Shown: positions 41,948-51,219, counted from the stretch's first letter. The stretch is 64,000 bases of DNA from Phycisphaerales bacterium (GCA_035627955.1 DASPKU010000006.1:303587-367586); one strand, 5' to 3'. A program made the numbers and translations. Notes: a model not told the origin generated them from the letters alone.

Positions 41948-43209
41948 AGCTGCCCCGTCCGCGCGCTCACGCCCGCGGCGAAGAGCGACAGCTGATGGTC
42001 TTTGGGCGCGACTGCCGCGCTCAGCTTCGGTGAGTCGAGCAGCTTCGTGTCGGGGTGGTGGTCGGCAGCGACGATGAACGGCAGCGCCCGGTTGAGCGCC
42101 ACCTTCAGCCGCTTGAGGTCGCCCAGCCGCAGCGCCCGGTGCTGGCGGGCCTCGATGATCCTCCTGGCATTCCGCGCCCCGATCCCCGGCACGCGCAGCA
42201 CCGCCGCCTTGCCGGCGCGGTTGATGTCGATGGGGAAGAAGTCGCGGTGCCGCAGCGCCCACGCGAGCTTGGGGTCCATGTTCAGCGGCAGGTCCGGTTG
42301 ATCCGGTGTGGTCAGTTCCTCCGCCTTGAAGCCGTAGTGCCGCATGAGCCAGTCGGCCTGGTACAGCCGGTGCTCGCGGATCAGCGGCGGCGTGACGGCC
42401 GGCAGCGACGAGTCCGCGTGCGGGATTGGGCTGAAGGCGGAGTAGTACACCCGCCGAAGACCCTGCTCGCGGTACAGCGTGGACGCGCGCGAAAGCAGCA
42501 CGGCGTCCGGCGACGGCGAAGCTCCGACGATCAGCTGCGTGCTCTGCCCCGCGGGTGTGAACCGGGGCGACTCGGCCCCGCCGCTTTTCCCCGAGCGGTG
42601 CTCGTCCTTCGCCGCCTGGTGACGGTCGCGGATGGCCGACATGGTGAGTTCAACGGTTCGCAGGCTCTTCTCCGGTGCGAACCGTTTGAGGTCCTCGTCG
42701 GTCGGCAGCTCCACGTTCGCGGAGAGCCGGTCGGCGTAGCGGCCGGCGCGGTCGATGATCGCCGCGTCCGCGCCGGGCACCGCTTTCAGGTGGATGTACC
42801 CGAAGAACTTCTCCTGCTCGCGCAGGCGACGTGCCACCTCGGCTAGCTGCTCCATGGTGTAGTCGGGCGACTGGATGATGCCCGAGGAAAGGAGAAGGCC
42901 CTCGATGTAGTTGCGCTTGTAGAACTCCATGGTGAGCCACACGACCTCCTCCACGTTGAAGCGGGCGCGTGCAACGTCGCTGGTCACGCGGTTGATGCAG
43001 AACCGGCAGTCGAACACGCAGTAGTTGGTCAGAAGGACTTTCAGCAGCGACACGCACCGCCCGTCGGGCGTATAGGAGTGGCAAATGCCAATGCCGTCGG
43101 TGTCGCCCAGCCCCTGCCCCCGGTTGGAGCGCGTCGAGCCCGAGGACGCGCAGGAGGCGTCGTACTTCGCGGCGTCGGCAAGGATTGCGAGCTTCTGGCG
43201 GAGGTCCAT
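41944..43209 (-). CDS. Putative DNA modification/repair radical SAM protein
   Basis: This 421-residue protein has the radical SAM triad as CVFDCRFC (CX3CX2C) in LLTNYCVFDCRFCINRVTSD, the conserved start KLAILADAAKYDASCASSGS, and a C-terminal helix-hairpin-helix (LRVPGIGARNARRIIEARQH) that would bind DNA. It fits TIGR03916, found with UdgX, here coupled by ATGA overlap. The reaction is not known. The start at 43209 matches the family N-terminus; 115 upstream codons in the same frame are rejected. The gene is divergent from a small membrane protein. Confidence 0.92.
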   Translation of the reverse strand: MDLRQKLAILADAAKYDASCASSGSTRSNRGQGLGDTDGIGICHSYTPDGRCVSLLKVLLTNYCVFDCRFCINRVTSDVARARFNVEEVVWLTMEFYKRNYIEGLLLSSGIIQSPDYTMEQLAEVARRLREQEKFFGYIHLKAVPGADAAIIDRAGRYADRLSANVELPTDEDLKRFAPEKSLRTVELTMSAIRDRHQAAKDEHRSGKSGGAESPRFTPAGQSTQLIVGASPSPDAVLLSRASTLYREQGLRRVYYSAFSPIPHADSSLPAVTPPLIREHRLYQADWLMRHYGFKAEELTTPDQPDLPLNMDPKLAWALRHRDFFPIDINRAGKAAVLRVPGIGARNARRIIEARQHRALRLGDLKRLKVALNRALPFIVAADHHPDTKLLDSPKLSAAVAPKDHQLSLFAAGVSARTGQL

Positions 43210-43306
43210 CCGTGGTCCTGCGTGTGCCCAGTGGATTCGCGGAGAATGAGCTGCTGGATTGCATTCACGGGTGCAGGCGGTCCCCGGCTCGGGTAGGCTG
43301 CCCACC

Positions 43307-43786
43307 ATGGAAACCCTGAACAGCAGCCAGCCCGGGCCCATCCGCGTCACCCAGGTCATGGTTGCAGCCCTGATGTTCGGCCTGCTCACCGCCAGCGCGG
43401 TGATGTTCATGCTCGTGCACATGGGCGTGCAGCAGCCGCAGCACGGGCTGGAGATATTGCTGTACGTGCTCGCCGCGCTCTGGCCCGTCTGCGCGATCAT
43501 GTCCGTCGTCATGAACTCGGTGATGGTCCGCCAGGCGCGAGCGCAGTGGAACAACGGCTCGGGTCAGGGCGATGAGGACGACCTACTGCCGGCGTACTCA
43601 AGCGCTGTGATCGTTCGCGGGGCGCTGCTGGAGGGCCCCGGCCTCTTTGGGGCCGTGGCGTTCATGCTGACGGGCAACATGCTCGCCCTGATCGCGCCGG
43701 CGCTCTCGCTGGCGGCGCTCGGGCTCATCTTCCCGTCTCAGGAGAAGTTCCGGGCCTTTGTGCGCGATGTAACCGATCGCAGCTGA
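43307..43786 (+). CDS. Integral membrane protein, 159 residues
   Basis: The ATG at 43307 opens a protein with four likely membrane helices (VMVAALMFGLLTASAVMFML, ILLYVLAALWPVCAIMSVVM, GLFGAVAFMLTGNMLALIAP, ALSLAALGLIFPS). It ends in a charged tail. No family is recognised. It converges with the alcohol dehydrogenase-like gene (23 bases between stops). Confidence 0.75.
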   Translation: METLNSSQPGPIRVTQVMVAALMFGLLTASAVMFMLVHMGVQQPQHGLEILLYVLAALWPVCAIMSVVMNSVMVRQARAQWNNGSGQGDEDDLLPAYSSAVIVRGALLEGPGLFGAVAFMLTGNMLALIAPALSLAALGLIFPSQEKFRAFVRDVTDRS

Positions 43787-43809
43787 CTGCAAACTCGGCT
43801 GCCGCGGCC

Positions 43810-44850
43810 TCACCACGTCAGCACAAGCTTCCCGAACTGCTCGCCCGCCTCCAGGCGCGAGTACGCCTCGCCGGCGTGCTCGGCCTTGAACACCCGGTCG
43901 ATCGCGGGCTTAAGCCGCCCCGCCCGGAAGAGAGCCGTCACTTCCTGGAACTCCGCGTTGGTGCCCATCGTGGAGCCCAGGATCCGCAACTGATTCCAGA
44001 ACACGCGCGTGAGGTCCGTCACGGCGTCGCCGCCAGTTGTCGCGCCCGGCGTGACGTATGCCCCGCCGCGGGCGAGCGACTTGATGCACGTCAGGTGCGT
44101 GGCCTTGCCCACCGAATCCACGGCCATGTCCACGCCGCGCTTCTTCGTCCACCCGCGGAGGTCCCTGGACCAGTCCTGCCCCTGGTCGAGGATGCCGAAG
44201 TCAGCGCCAAGCTCTTTCGCGCGGTCGAGCTTCCACTGGTGCCGGCTGGTGACAGCGACCGGGCAGTTCAGGTGCCTGGCGATCGCGAGCGCGGACGTCG
44301 CCACGCCGCCGCCAATGCCGGTGACGAGCACCGACTGCCCCGGCCGCAGCTGGCCCTTGGTCATGATCATCGAGTACGCCGTGAGGCCACAGAGCCCGAA
44401 CGCTGCTGCTTCGACAGGATCGGCGTCCCCCACATCCGCGAGGTTGAGCGCCGGGGCGTTGAACCGCTCCATGAACATGCCGTTGTGGTGCTCGCCGATC
44501 AGTTCGTACGCCGGGGCGAGCGTCGAAGCGGGCGGGTCATCAGGGTGGGTGCGGGGTGCGACTTCCATCGCGGCGTTCACAACTACCCGCCGCCCCGCCC
44601 ACGCGGGGTCAACCCCCTGGCCCAGCGATTCGACCACGCCGCACGCGTCGCACCCGCTCACCCGCGGGTAGGTCAGCGTGAGGGCGCCGATGCCGCGCCC
44701 AACCCACAGGTCCATCTGGTTGAACGCGCTCGCGAGCGTGCGGATGGTGACCCAGCCCGGCGGCGGCGGCGTGGGCTCGGGCCAGTCGGTCTGGAACTGC
44801 ACGTTGGGGGTAACGGGGCTGCCCTGACGCTGGAGGACGACGGCTCGCAT
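43810..44850 (-). CDS. Zinc-type alcohol dehydrogenase / quinone oxidoreductase (MDR)
   Basis: The 346-residue medium-chain dehydrogenase/reductase has the GroES-like N-domain (TLASAFNQMDLWVGRG, YPRVSGCDACGVVESLGQGV) and a Rossmann domain with VLVTGIGGGVATSALAIARH and DMAVDSVGKATHLTCIK. The structural four-Cys zinc loop is missing, which points to the quinone oxidoreductase-like group that uses NADPH. The substrate is unknown. The gene starts 38 bases after the YjbQ stop. Confidence 0.87.
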   Translation of the reverse strand: MRAVVLQRQGSPVTPNVQFQTDWPEPTPPPPGWVTIRTLASAFNQMDLWVGRGIGALTLTYPRVSGCDACGVVESLGQGVDPAWAGRRVVVNAAMEVAPRTHPDDPPASTLAPAYELIGEHHNGMFMERFNAPALNLADVGDADPVEAAAFGLCGLTAYSMIMTKGQLRPGQSVLVTGIGGGVATSALAIARHLNCPVAVTSRHQWKLDRAKELGADFGILDQGQDWSRDLRGWTKKRGVDMAVDSVGKATHLTCIKSLARGGAYVTPGATTGGDAVTDLTRVFWNQLRILGSTMGTNAEFQEVTALFRAGRLKPAIDRVFKAEHAGEAYSRLEAGEQFGKLVLTW

Positions 44851-44888
44851 GGTCTGCGAGGGTACGCACTGCGCTGGTTGGTGGAGCG

Positions 44889-45305
44889 TTAGGCGATGTG
44901 CACGATCACGCTGCGCGTATGCGGCGATGACCGGTGCTCCCAGAGGTAGATGCCCTGCCAGCGGCCAAGCGCCAGCTTGCCGTTCATGATCGGGATCGCG
45001 AGCGACACCGGCGTGATCGCGGCCTTGAGGTGGGCGGGCATGTCGTCGGGCCCTTCGGCGGTGTGCGTGTATTCAGGGTCGTTCTCGGGGACCAGCCGAT
45101 TGAGCCACGCCTCCAAATCGCGCTTGGCCGAAGGGTCCGCGTTCTCCTGAATCAACAGACTCGCCGACGTGTGCCGCACGAAGACGGTGCACAGCCCCTC
45201 GTGGCTCGTGGTGCTTGCGTGCCACTTGCACACGGCCGCGCGGACCTCGTCCGTGAACTCGTACAACCCTTGTCCGGGCGTCTGGATGGAGAGCTCCGCG
45301 ATCAT
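44889..45305 (-). CDS. YjbQ / UPF0047 family protein
   Basis: The 138-residue protein matches the YjbQ family: LCTVFVRHTSASLLIQENAD and a C-terminal LALGRWQGIYLWEHR with two of the three clustered His. Members have thiamin phosphate synthase-like side activity in vitro, but their role is uncertain. The ATG at 45305 overlaps the upstream CMD gene by ATGA, which fixes the start. Confidence 0.93.
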   Translation of the reverse strand: MIAELSIQTPGQGLYEFTDEVRAAVCKWHASTTSHEGLCTVFVRHTSASLLIQENADPSAKRDLEAWLNRLVPENDPEYTHTAEGPDDMPAHLKAAITPVSLAIPIMNGKLALGRWQGIYLWEHRSSPHTRSVIVHIA

Positions 45306-45751
45306 GGTGTCGCCGCCCGCGGCACGGCGCGGAATGTCACCGCCATGCGGTTCCAGGTGTTGATGGCCGCGATCGCCCACGCCAGCGTTACCAGGTGCTC
45401 ATCGGAGAAGTGGGGGCGTGCCGCCGCGAAGACCTCATCGGGCACGTGGGTCCCGCTTACGTCGGTCATGGCCTCGCACAGCGCCAGCGCGGCCCGCTCG
45501 CGCTCGGTGTAGAACGGGGTCTCACGCCACGCGGGCAGCGAGTACAGCCGCTGGTCCGAAAGCCCCGCCGCCTTCGAGTCCCTCCAGTGCGCATCCAGGC
45601 AGTACGCGCACCCGTTGATCTGCGAGGCCCGCATGCGCACGAGCTCGAGCAGCGAGGGCTCGACACCCACGCGGGCGATCTCCGCCTCGACGTTCGACAT
45701 CGCCTGCATCAGGCTGGGCACCACCTTGGGGTACTTCAGGCGTGGTTCCAT
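45302..45751 (-). CDS. Carboxymuconolactone decarboxylase (AhpD-like) family protein
   Basis: The 149-residue helical protein has the AhpD-type CXXC with a nearby His (RASQINGCAYCLDAHWRDSK), which supplies thiol redox or peroxidase function. The late HFSDEHLVTLAWAIAAINTW is also typical. It starts at the ATG at 45751. It overlaps yjbQ, and with the MDR gene forms a small minus-strand operon. Confidence 0.92.
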   Translation of the reverse strand: MEPRLKYPKVVPSLMQAMSNVEAEIARVGVEPSLLELVRMRASQINGCAYCLDAHWRDSKAAGLSDQRLYSLPAWRETPFYTERERAALALCEAMTDVSGTHVPDEVFAAARPHFSDEHLVTLAWAIAAINTWNRMAVTFRAVPRAATP

Positions 45752-45826
45752 CGCTGCTCCGGGGCTTGGTCGCGTGCCAGGCGATCGGCTTGGTCGGCCG
45801 GTCGCGTGCATGTTAGGATCGGTGCC

Positions 45827-46696
45827 ATGGGCACCCTCGGTCATCCCGATCAGCAGGTGAACAACGCGACCGACCTCGGCCTGGGCGCGTTCGTGTGCGA
45901 GCGCTCGTCGCGCGTGCTGTACTGGATCCTCGGGGTGGTATTCGGCGCGATCGGCCTTCTGCTGGTACCCGGCGCGATCGCCCTCGCTTTCGCCAAGCCA
46001 CCTGAGCTGGCCGGCGCCAGCGTGATGCTGGCGTTCAGCGTCCTCTTCCTCGCCCTCGCCTACCTGTGCGTCCGCCAGGCGAGGACCACGTACCGCTTCT
46101 ATGAGCAGGGCGTCGCTCACTTCATCGGCAGAAAGCCACGGACAGTGATCCCCTGGGTCGAAGCTTCCGAGCTCACGTACCGTGTCGTCAAGCAGTACGT
46201 CCACGGCATCCCCATGGGGGCGAACGTCACGTTCACGCTCAAGGCCGAGGACAAGCGCAAGGTGTCGTTCACCAACAACCACAAGACGAAGGTGAAAGCC
46301 CGCAAACTGTTCGGTCCCAAGGAGGTCGTCGCGGTCGACGAGCTCGACTATGTGCGCGACATGGTCGCCGAGATCATCGCCGACCGCATGGCCGACCGGC
46401 TCCTGGCGGGTGAGTCGATTCAATGGTGCAGTGCGGGCACGCTCTCGGATCAAGGGCTGACGCCCCGGCGTGGCAAGTACAAGGGCGAGCGAGTCCCCTA
46501 CACCGATATCGACCGCGAGTCGGCCAAGGAAGGGTCGTTCTTCCTCTACCGGGCTGGGGACGAGCGCTCGTTCCTGACAGTCGCGATGGCTGCGCCGAAC
46601 TTCTGGCCCGGCGTGGTGCTGCTCCACCGCATGATCGGCGCCTCCCAGCCCGAGGGTGCGGACGAGGTGATCGTCGAAGAGGGCTCGGGCAGCTGA
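45827..46696 (+). CDS. Membrane protein, DUF6585-like
   Basis: Two hydrophobic segments (YWILGVVFGAIGLLLVPGAI and VMLAFSVLFLALAYLCV) precede a soluble part that begins YRFYEQGVAHFIGRKPRTVI and then PW, as in DUF6585-type proteins with a PH-like domain after the membrane anchor. It has 289 residues, and AGGATCGG lies ahead of the ATG at 45827. Family assignment is from memory of the pattern and is tentative. A cation antiporter gene follows 14 bases after the stop. Confidence 0.65.
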   Translation: MGTLGHPDQQVNNATDLGLGAFVCERSSRVLYWILGVVFGAIGLLLVPGAIALAFAKPPELAGASVMLAFSVLFLALAYLCVRQARTTYRFYEQGVAHFIGRKPRTVIPWVEASELTYRVVKQYVHGIPMGANVTFTLKAEDKRKVSFTNNHKTKVKARKLFGPKEVVAVDELDYVRDMVAEIIADRMADRLLAGESIQWCSAGTLSDQGLTPRRGKYKGERVPYTDIDRESAKEGSFFLYRAGDERSFLTVAMAAPNFWPGVVLLHRMIGASQPEGADEVIVEEGSGS

Positions 46697-46710
46697 CTCG
46701 TGATCGACCA

Positions 46711-48051
46711 ATGACCAAGTTCGAGCTCGCAACCCGCTTCTTCCTCGCTACCGCCGTCATCCTCGGCTCCTGCCGCGTCGTCGGGTTGCTGACGTCCCGT
46801 CTGCGGCAGCCGCCGGTCATCGCGGAGATGATCGCCGGCATCCTGCTCGGCCCCACGCTCCTGGGCCTCTTCTGGGGCGGCGCGGCCATGAACTGGCTGT
46901 TCCACGACGACGTCAAGCTTGTGCTGCACACGTTCGCACAGGTGGGGCTGGCACTGTACATGTTCCTTGTCGGCATCGAGTTCCGCACGGAGCTGGTGGT
47001 GCGTGGGCTCCGCTCGGCGGCGGCTATCTCCGCCGCCGGCATCCTCGTTCCGCTCGGGCTCGGCGCCCTCATCGCGACCGCCGCGTGGGACAACCCTGTC
47101 TACTTCCCCGCTGATGTCCGCGCCGTTGACGCCGCGCTCTTCATGGGCGCGGCCCTGTCCATCACCGCCTTCCCGGTGCTGGCCCGGATCGTCTCGGAAT
47201 CGGGCCTCGGCGGCACCAAGATCGGCACGCTGACGCTCGGGGCCGGGTTCATTAACGACGGCCTGGCCTGGTGCGTGCTCGCGGTCGTGCTGGGGAGCAT
47301 CGGCGGCGACGGCGGTCTGGCGATCAAGGCCTTCGGCGGGGGCATCGCTTACTGCATCCTCGTCCTCACGCTAGGGCGCGTGGGACTCGCCCGCCTGGCG
47401 CGCAGCATGCCCGCGACCACCTCGGGCGAGTGGCCGGTTCGGCCTGGACACTTTACGATCGTGCTGATCCTGCTAGGCCTTGGCGCCTGGTTCACGGACG
47501 TGATCGGCGTGCACGCTGTTTTCGGCGCGTTCGTTCTCGGCCTTGCCGTGCCCCGCGGGCCATTCGCCGCGGGTCTCAAGCGCATGATCGCCCCGCTCAC
47601 AACCGGCCTCCTGGTGCCGATGTACTTCGTGAGCTCGGGCCTGAACACCCAGGTGGGCCTGCTCGATTCGTGGCCTCTGTGGGCCATGGCCGCCGTCGTG
47701 TTCGCCGCCGCGTGCGTTGGCAAGTTCGCCGCGTGCGCCGGCGCCGCCCGCCTCACTGGCGAGACCTGGCGCGACTCCTTCGGTATCGGCGCGCTCATGA
47801 ACTGCCGCGGCCTGATGGAGCTGCTCATCCTCAACATCGGCCTGGAGCGGGGCATCATCACGCCCACGATGTTCAGCATCGGCGTGCTCATGGCCCTTGG
47901 CACGACCCTCATGGCCACGCCGATGTTCCGCCTCGCCTACCGCGGCGCGGCCGGGGAGCAGCCGAGTTCCGCCCCCGAGGCAGCCCCGGCCAGCGACCGC
48001 CCACGCCCGCTTCACGATGCACTCACCGGGCACGCTGACGATCGGGCATGA
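46711..48051 (+). CDS. Cation:proton antiporter (CPA2, Kef/NapA type)
   Basis: The 446-residue protein has about twelve membrane segments. Hallmarks are QPPVIAEMIAGILLGPTLLG, FLVGIEFRTELV, ITAFPVLARIVSESG, ALFMGAALS and VFGAFVLGLAVPRG. The usual Asp pair of CPA2 is reduced (GFINDGLAWCVL keeps one Asp). It should exchange Na+ or K+ for H+. No NAD-binding KTN domain follows the transporter. The last 30 residues are Pro/Ala-rich. It overlaps the next gene by ATGA. Confidence 0.9.
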   Translation: MTKFELATRFFLATAVILGSCRVVGLLTSRLRQPPVIAEMIAGILLGPTLLGLFWGGAAMNWLFHDDVKLVLHTFAQVGLALYMFLVGIEFRTELVVRGLRSAAAISAAGILVPLGLGALIATAAWDNPVYFPADVRAVDAALFMGAALSITAFPVLARIVSESGLGGTKIGTLTLGAGFINDGLAWCVLAVVLGSIGGDGGLAIKAFGGGIAYCILVLTLGRVGLARLARSMPATTSGEWPVRPGHFTIVLILLGLGAWFTDVIGVHAVFGAFVLGLAVPRGPFAAGLKRMIAPLTTGLLVPMYFVSSGLNTQVGLLDSWPLWAMAAVVFAAACVGKFAACAGAARLTGETWRDSFGIGALMNCRGLMELLILNIGLERGIITPTMFSIGVLMALGTTLMATPMFRLAYRGAAGEQPSSAPEAAPASDRPRPLHDALTGHADDRA

Positions 48052-49394
48052 AGATCACCGTCCTTGGCGCTGCTGGAGACGTCACCGGCAGCGGCTATCT
48101 CGTCGAAACCACCTCGGCCCGTGTGCTCATCGACTTCGGCCTGTTCCAGGGTGAAGAGAAGAACGACGCCCTCAACAAGGCGGAGCCGCCCTTCGATGCG
48201 TCCAAGCTCGACGCGGTGATCCTTACCCATGCCCACCTCGACCACAGCGGCCGCCTCCCGCTGCTCACGAAGCACGGCTACGAAGGGCCGATCTACGCCA
48301 CCGCGCCCACGCGCGAGCTGACCGGCATCCTCTTCAAAGATGCCGCAAACATCCAGGCCGAGGAGAACAACCCGCTGTTCACGCTGGTGGAGGCCGCGAA
48401 GACCTACCTCCAGTTCAAGGACCTGGAGTTCTGGGAAGCGAAGAGCATCGCGCCCGGCGTGCACGTGCGGCTGCGGGACTCGGGCCACATCATCGGCTCG
48501 GCGAGCGTGGAGATGGCTGTCGAGGAGGACGGTCGCGTGAAGCGCGTGGTGTTCTCAGGTGACATCGGGCCCAAGGGCGCGCCGATCCTCCGCGATCCAT
48601 CGCCCCCCTCCAGGGCCGACCTGGTGATCCTCGAGTCAACCTACGGCGACGTCGATCATCCCGGGCAGCAGGAGACCTTTGAGAGCTTCGCAAAGGTGCT
48701 GACGCAGGCGCAGGCCGAGGGGCACCGCGTGCTTGTGCCCGCGTTCGCGGTGGGGCGGGCGCAGACGCTGCTGTACCACATTGCCCAGCTTTACGCGAGC
48801 GGCGAGCTCAACGACCTGCCGGTGTACCTCGACAGCCCCATGGCCGCGGCCGCAACGGAGCTGTACGCCAGCCACCCCGAGCTCTTCGACGCCGAGACGC
48901 GCGAGCTGTTCAAGGCGGGCAAGCGGCCGCTGGACTTCCCCAAGCTGCGCACGGTGATGAGCGGCGAGGAGTCGCGGGCGCTGAACGCAGAGAAGGGCCC
49001 GATGGTGGTCATCGCGGGCTCGGGCATGTGCAACGCGGGCCGCATTGTCTCGCACCTCCGGCAGCACCTTGACAAGGAAGAGACGCAGGTCCTCTTCACC
49101 GGCTTCCAGGCCCACGGCACGCTCGGGCGCGACATCAGCGACGGCAGGAGCCCGGTGCAGGTGAAGGGCCAGCCCGTTGAAGTAAAGGCCCGCCGCCACA
49201 TGCTGCGCGGCTTCTCCGCGCACGCGGGGCAGCGCGACCTGATCGCGTGGGCCCGGGAGGCCTCGGAGGACCGGCCGCGGTTCGCCCTCACGCACGGCGA
49301 AGACGAGCCGCGCCGGGCGCTCAAGGGACGGCTGGAGTCGGAGCTCGGAGTCGATGTCGGCCTTCCGTCGAGGGGTGACGTGCTGGAAGTGTGA
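48048..49394 (+). CDS. MBL-fold RNA-processing nuclease (CPSF73-like)
   Basis: The 448-residue enzyme has the metallo-beta-lactamase motif HAHLDHSGRLP, a beta-CASP domain (SRADLVILESTYGD, VPAFAVGRAQTLLY, VYLDSPMAAAATELY) and the RNA-specificity domain with a late motif HAGQRDLIAW. It would cut RNA. Motif GSGMCNAGRIVSHL is typical of the bacterial CPSF-like group. It overlaps the antiporter by ATGA, a coupling with no known functional meaning. Confidence 0.93.
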   Translation: MKITVLGAAGDVTGSGYLVETTSARVLIDFGLFQGEEKNDALNKAEPPFDASKLDAVILTHAHLDHSGRLPLLTKHGYEGPIYATAPTRELTGILFKDAANIQAEENNPLFTLVEAAKTYLQFKDLEFWEAKSIAPGVHVRLRDSGHIIGSASVEMAVEEDGRVKRVVFSGDIGPKGAPILRDPSPPSRADLVILESTYGDVDHPGQQETFESFAKVLTQAQAEGHRVLVPAFAVGRAQTLLYHIAQLYASGELNDLPVYLDSPMAAAATELYASHPELFDAETRELFKAGKRPLDFPKLRTVMSGEESRALNAEKGPMVVIAGSGMCNAGRIVSHLRQHLDKEETQVLFTGFQAHGTLGRDISDGRSPVQVKGQPVEVKARRHMLRGFSAHAGQRDLIAWAREASEDRPRFALTHGEDEPRRALKGRLESELGVDVGLPSRGDVLEV

Positions 49395-49425
49395 CCACTG
49401 GAGGCGTGGTCAGTACCATGCGGCG

Positions 49426-50133
49426 ATGGCGCGCCCCTTCCTCACCGCCCGCTGGCAGGACCTCGTGATCATCACGTGGCCCGTGCCGGAAGAACTGCTG
49501 CGGGCGCGTCTGCCCGAAGGTCTGGAGCTGGACCGCTGGCAGGGACGGGCGTGCGTCAGCCTGGTCGCCTTCGACTTCCGGGACTGCCGCGTGAAGGGGA
49601 TCGCGTTCCCGGGGCTGGTGAACTTCCCCGAGGTCAACCTGCGGTTCTACGTGCGCGAGGCGGCGAGCGGCCGGCGCGGCGTGGTGTTCATCCGCGAGTT
49701 CGTGCCCAGCCACGTCATATCACTGGTCGCGCGCGTGGTGTACAACGAGCCCTACCGGGCGGTGCGGATGCGCAGCAGCGTGGAGTTCAGCGGTGGTCGA
49801 GTGAAGGTTGAGCACGCCCTGTCGCTGCGTCCCACACCGCTGCGGATCACTGCGGGCGCCAGCGCCGATACATGGGTCCCACCCGACGACACCGCCGAGC
49901 ACTTTTTCAAGGAGCACAGCTGGGGCTACGGCAAGAACCGGCGCGGGCGGGCGCTCGTGTACGAAGTGCGGCACCCGGTCTGGAGCATCCGGCGCGCGGT
50001 GTCGGTGTCGATCGACGGCGACCTCGGGCAGGTGTACGGCCCCGAGTGGGCGTTCCTCAACACCGAGCCGCCACTGAACGTGCTGCTCGCGGTCGGATCG
50101 GCCGTCGAGGTCTTCGGCCACGCTGGCTTATAA
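49426..50133 (+). CDS. DUF2071 (YqjF-like) protein
   Basis: The 235-residue protein matches DUF2071: FLTARWQDLVIITWPVPEEL, LVNFPEVNLRFYVREA, RRGVVFIREFVPSHVISLVA and the late FFKEHSWGYGKNRRGRALVY. The fold is related to acetoacetate decarboxylase, but activity is unknown. The ATG at 49426 is preferred to one 24 codons earlier, which reads through weak sequence. A large palindrome begins at its stop codon. Confidence 0.9.
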   Translation: MARPFLTARWQDLVIITWPVPEELLRARLPEGLELDRWQGRACVSLVAFDFRDCRVKGIAFPGLVNFPEVNLRFYVREAASGRRGVVFIREFVPSHVISLVARVVYNEPYRAVRMRSSVEFSGGRVKVEHALSLRPTPLRITAGASADTWVPPDDTAEHFFKEHSWGYGKNRRGRALVYEVRHPVWSIRRAVSVSIDGDLGQVYGPEWAFLNTEPPLNVLLAVGSAVEVFGHAGL

Positions 50134-50208
50134 AGAGCCGATCGCGCAAGCGATCGAGATGAGCATTGCCAACGCGCTTACCACTCGATTGCTCGCGCAA
50201 TCGGCTCT
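50134..50208. repeat. Nested palindrome filling a convergent gap
   Basis: Arms of 25 bases (50134-50158 and 50184-50208) are inverted copies matching at 22 of 25 positions. Each arm is also a hairpin by itself: GATCGC-GCAA-GCGATC (50140-50155) and GATTGC-TCGC-GCAATC (50187-50202). The element fits exactly between the two stop codons of convergent genes, which suits a bidirectional terminator or REP-like element. Confidence 0.8.
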
Positions 50209-51219
50209 CTAGAGCTTCAGCGGCACACCCTCAGCCCGGTACTTCTCCACCAGCATCTGCACCTCGCTCAGCGCCCGGTCGAGCCGCTGGGCGGCGTCGC
50301 GGAGCGAGTTGTACAGGTCCGGGTTCTGGAGCAGCTGCCCCATGGTGCCCTGCCCGCGGTTGATCGTCTCGAGAGCCGCGGCCAGCTCCGTCGCCGCCTT
50401 CTGCGTCGCCTGCAGCGTGCCCGTCGCGTCGGCGGTGATGGTGTTCACGCCCTTTTCCACTGTGCCCGCGGTGTTGGTCCACGTCTTCGCGAGGTGGGAG
50501 ATGTCGTCCATTACGCCATTGGCCCGGGCCAGCACCCGCTTGGCCTCGCCCACCAGCTGCTCATCGCTGATCACGCTGGTCGCCTGCGCCAGCGCCCGGT
50601 CCGCCCGCGCGATGGTGCTGCGGATGTTGGGCTCCTTGCCGCCCTCCACATCCGCGAGCGTGCGCGGCTCGAGCAGTTCGTTGATCCGCTCGCCCACGGC
50701 CGTGTAGGTGTCCGCCAACTTCTCGATCTTCTCGGCGGTGGTGCCGAACCGCTGCAGCGGCTTCTGGATGGAGTTCGCCAGCCGTTCCAATGTGCTGCTG
50801 GCGCTGGCCGCCTGGAACACGGAGTCTGCCTGGATCACGTCCGTCAGTGCACTGGCAGTGGCGTTCGGGGGCACGCGGAACTCCAGGCTCGCATCGCCCA
50901 CGAACCCCTTGTCAATCGATACGTCCACGATCTTCGGGATCCGCACCTCGTCGTAGATCTTGACCATGATCTCCGCGCCATTGGCGGGCGGCGGCAGGAC
51001 GGACGTCTTCGTGACCTGCCCGATGCGCACGCCGTTGAGCGTCACCATCGAGGTCTGCGACAGCCCGCCCGCGCTGGGCACGTGCAGCGTGAAGAAGTAG
51101 AACTTCCGCCCCGTGTCCGCGAACTCGCCGAACAAGATCAGCACGATCACCGTGCCCACGATCCCGAAGAGCGCTACGGCCCCGGTCAGGAAGTCTCGAA
51201 TCACAGGCTGGATCTTCAT
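50209..51219 (-). CDS. MlaD/MCE family lipid-transport protein
   Basis: The 336-residue protein has an N-terminal membrane anchor (ALFGIVGTVIVLILFG), an MCE domain (KFYFFTLHVPSAGGLSQTSM, VTLNGVRIGQVTK, EVRIPKIVDVSIDKGFVGDA) and a C-terminal coiled coil. MCE proteins form rings that pass lipids between membranes. It is preceded by its ATPase on the same strand. No permease (MlaE) gene is next to it. The MlaE partner is probably elsewhere. Confidence 0.87.
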   Translation of the reverse strand: MKIQPVIRDFLTGAVALFGIVGTVIVLILFGEFADTGRKFYFFTLHVPSAGGLSQTSMVTLNGVRIGQVTKTSVLPPPANGAEIMVKIYDEVRIPKIVDVSIDKGFVGDASLEFRVPPNATASALTDVIQADSVFQAASASSTLERLANSIQKPLQRFGTTAEKIEKLADTYTAVGERINELLEPRTLADVEGGKEPNIRSTIARADRALAQATSVISDEQLVGEAKRVLARANGVMDDISHLAKTWTNTAGTVEKGVNTITADATGTLQATQKAATELAAALETINRGQGTMGQLLQNPDLYNSLRDAAQRLDRALSEVQMLVEKYRAEGVPLKL

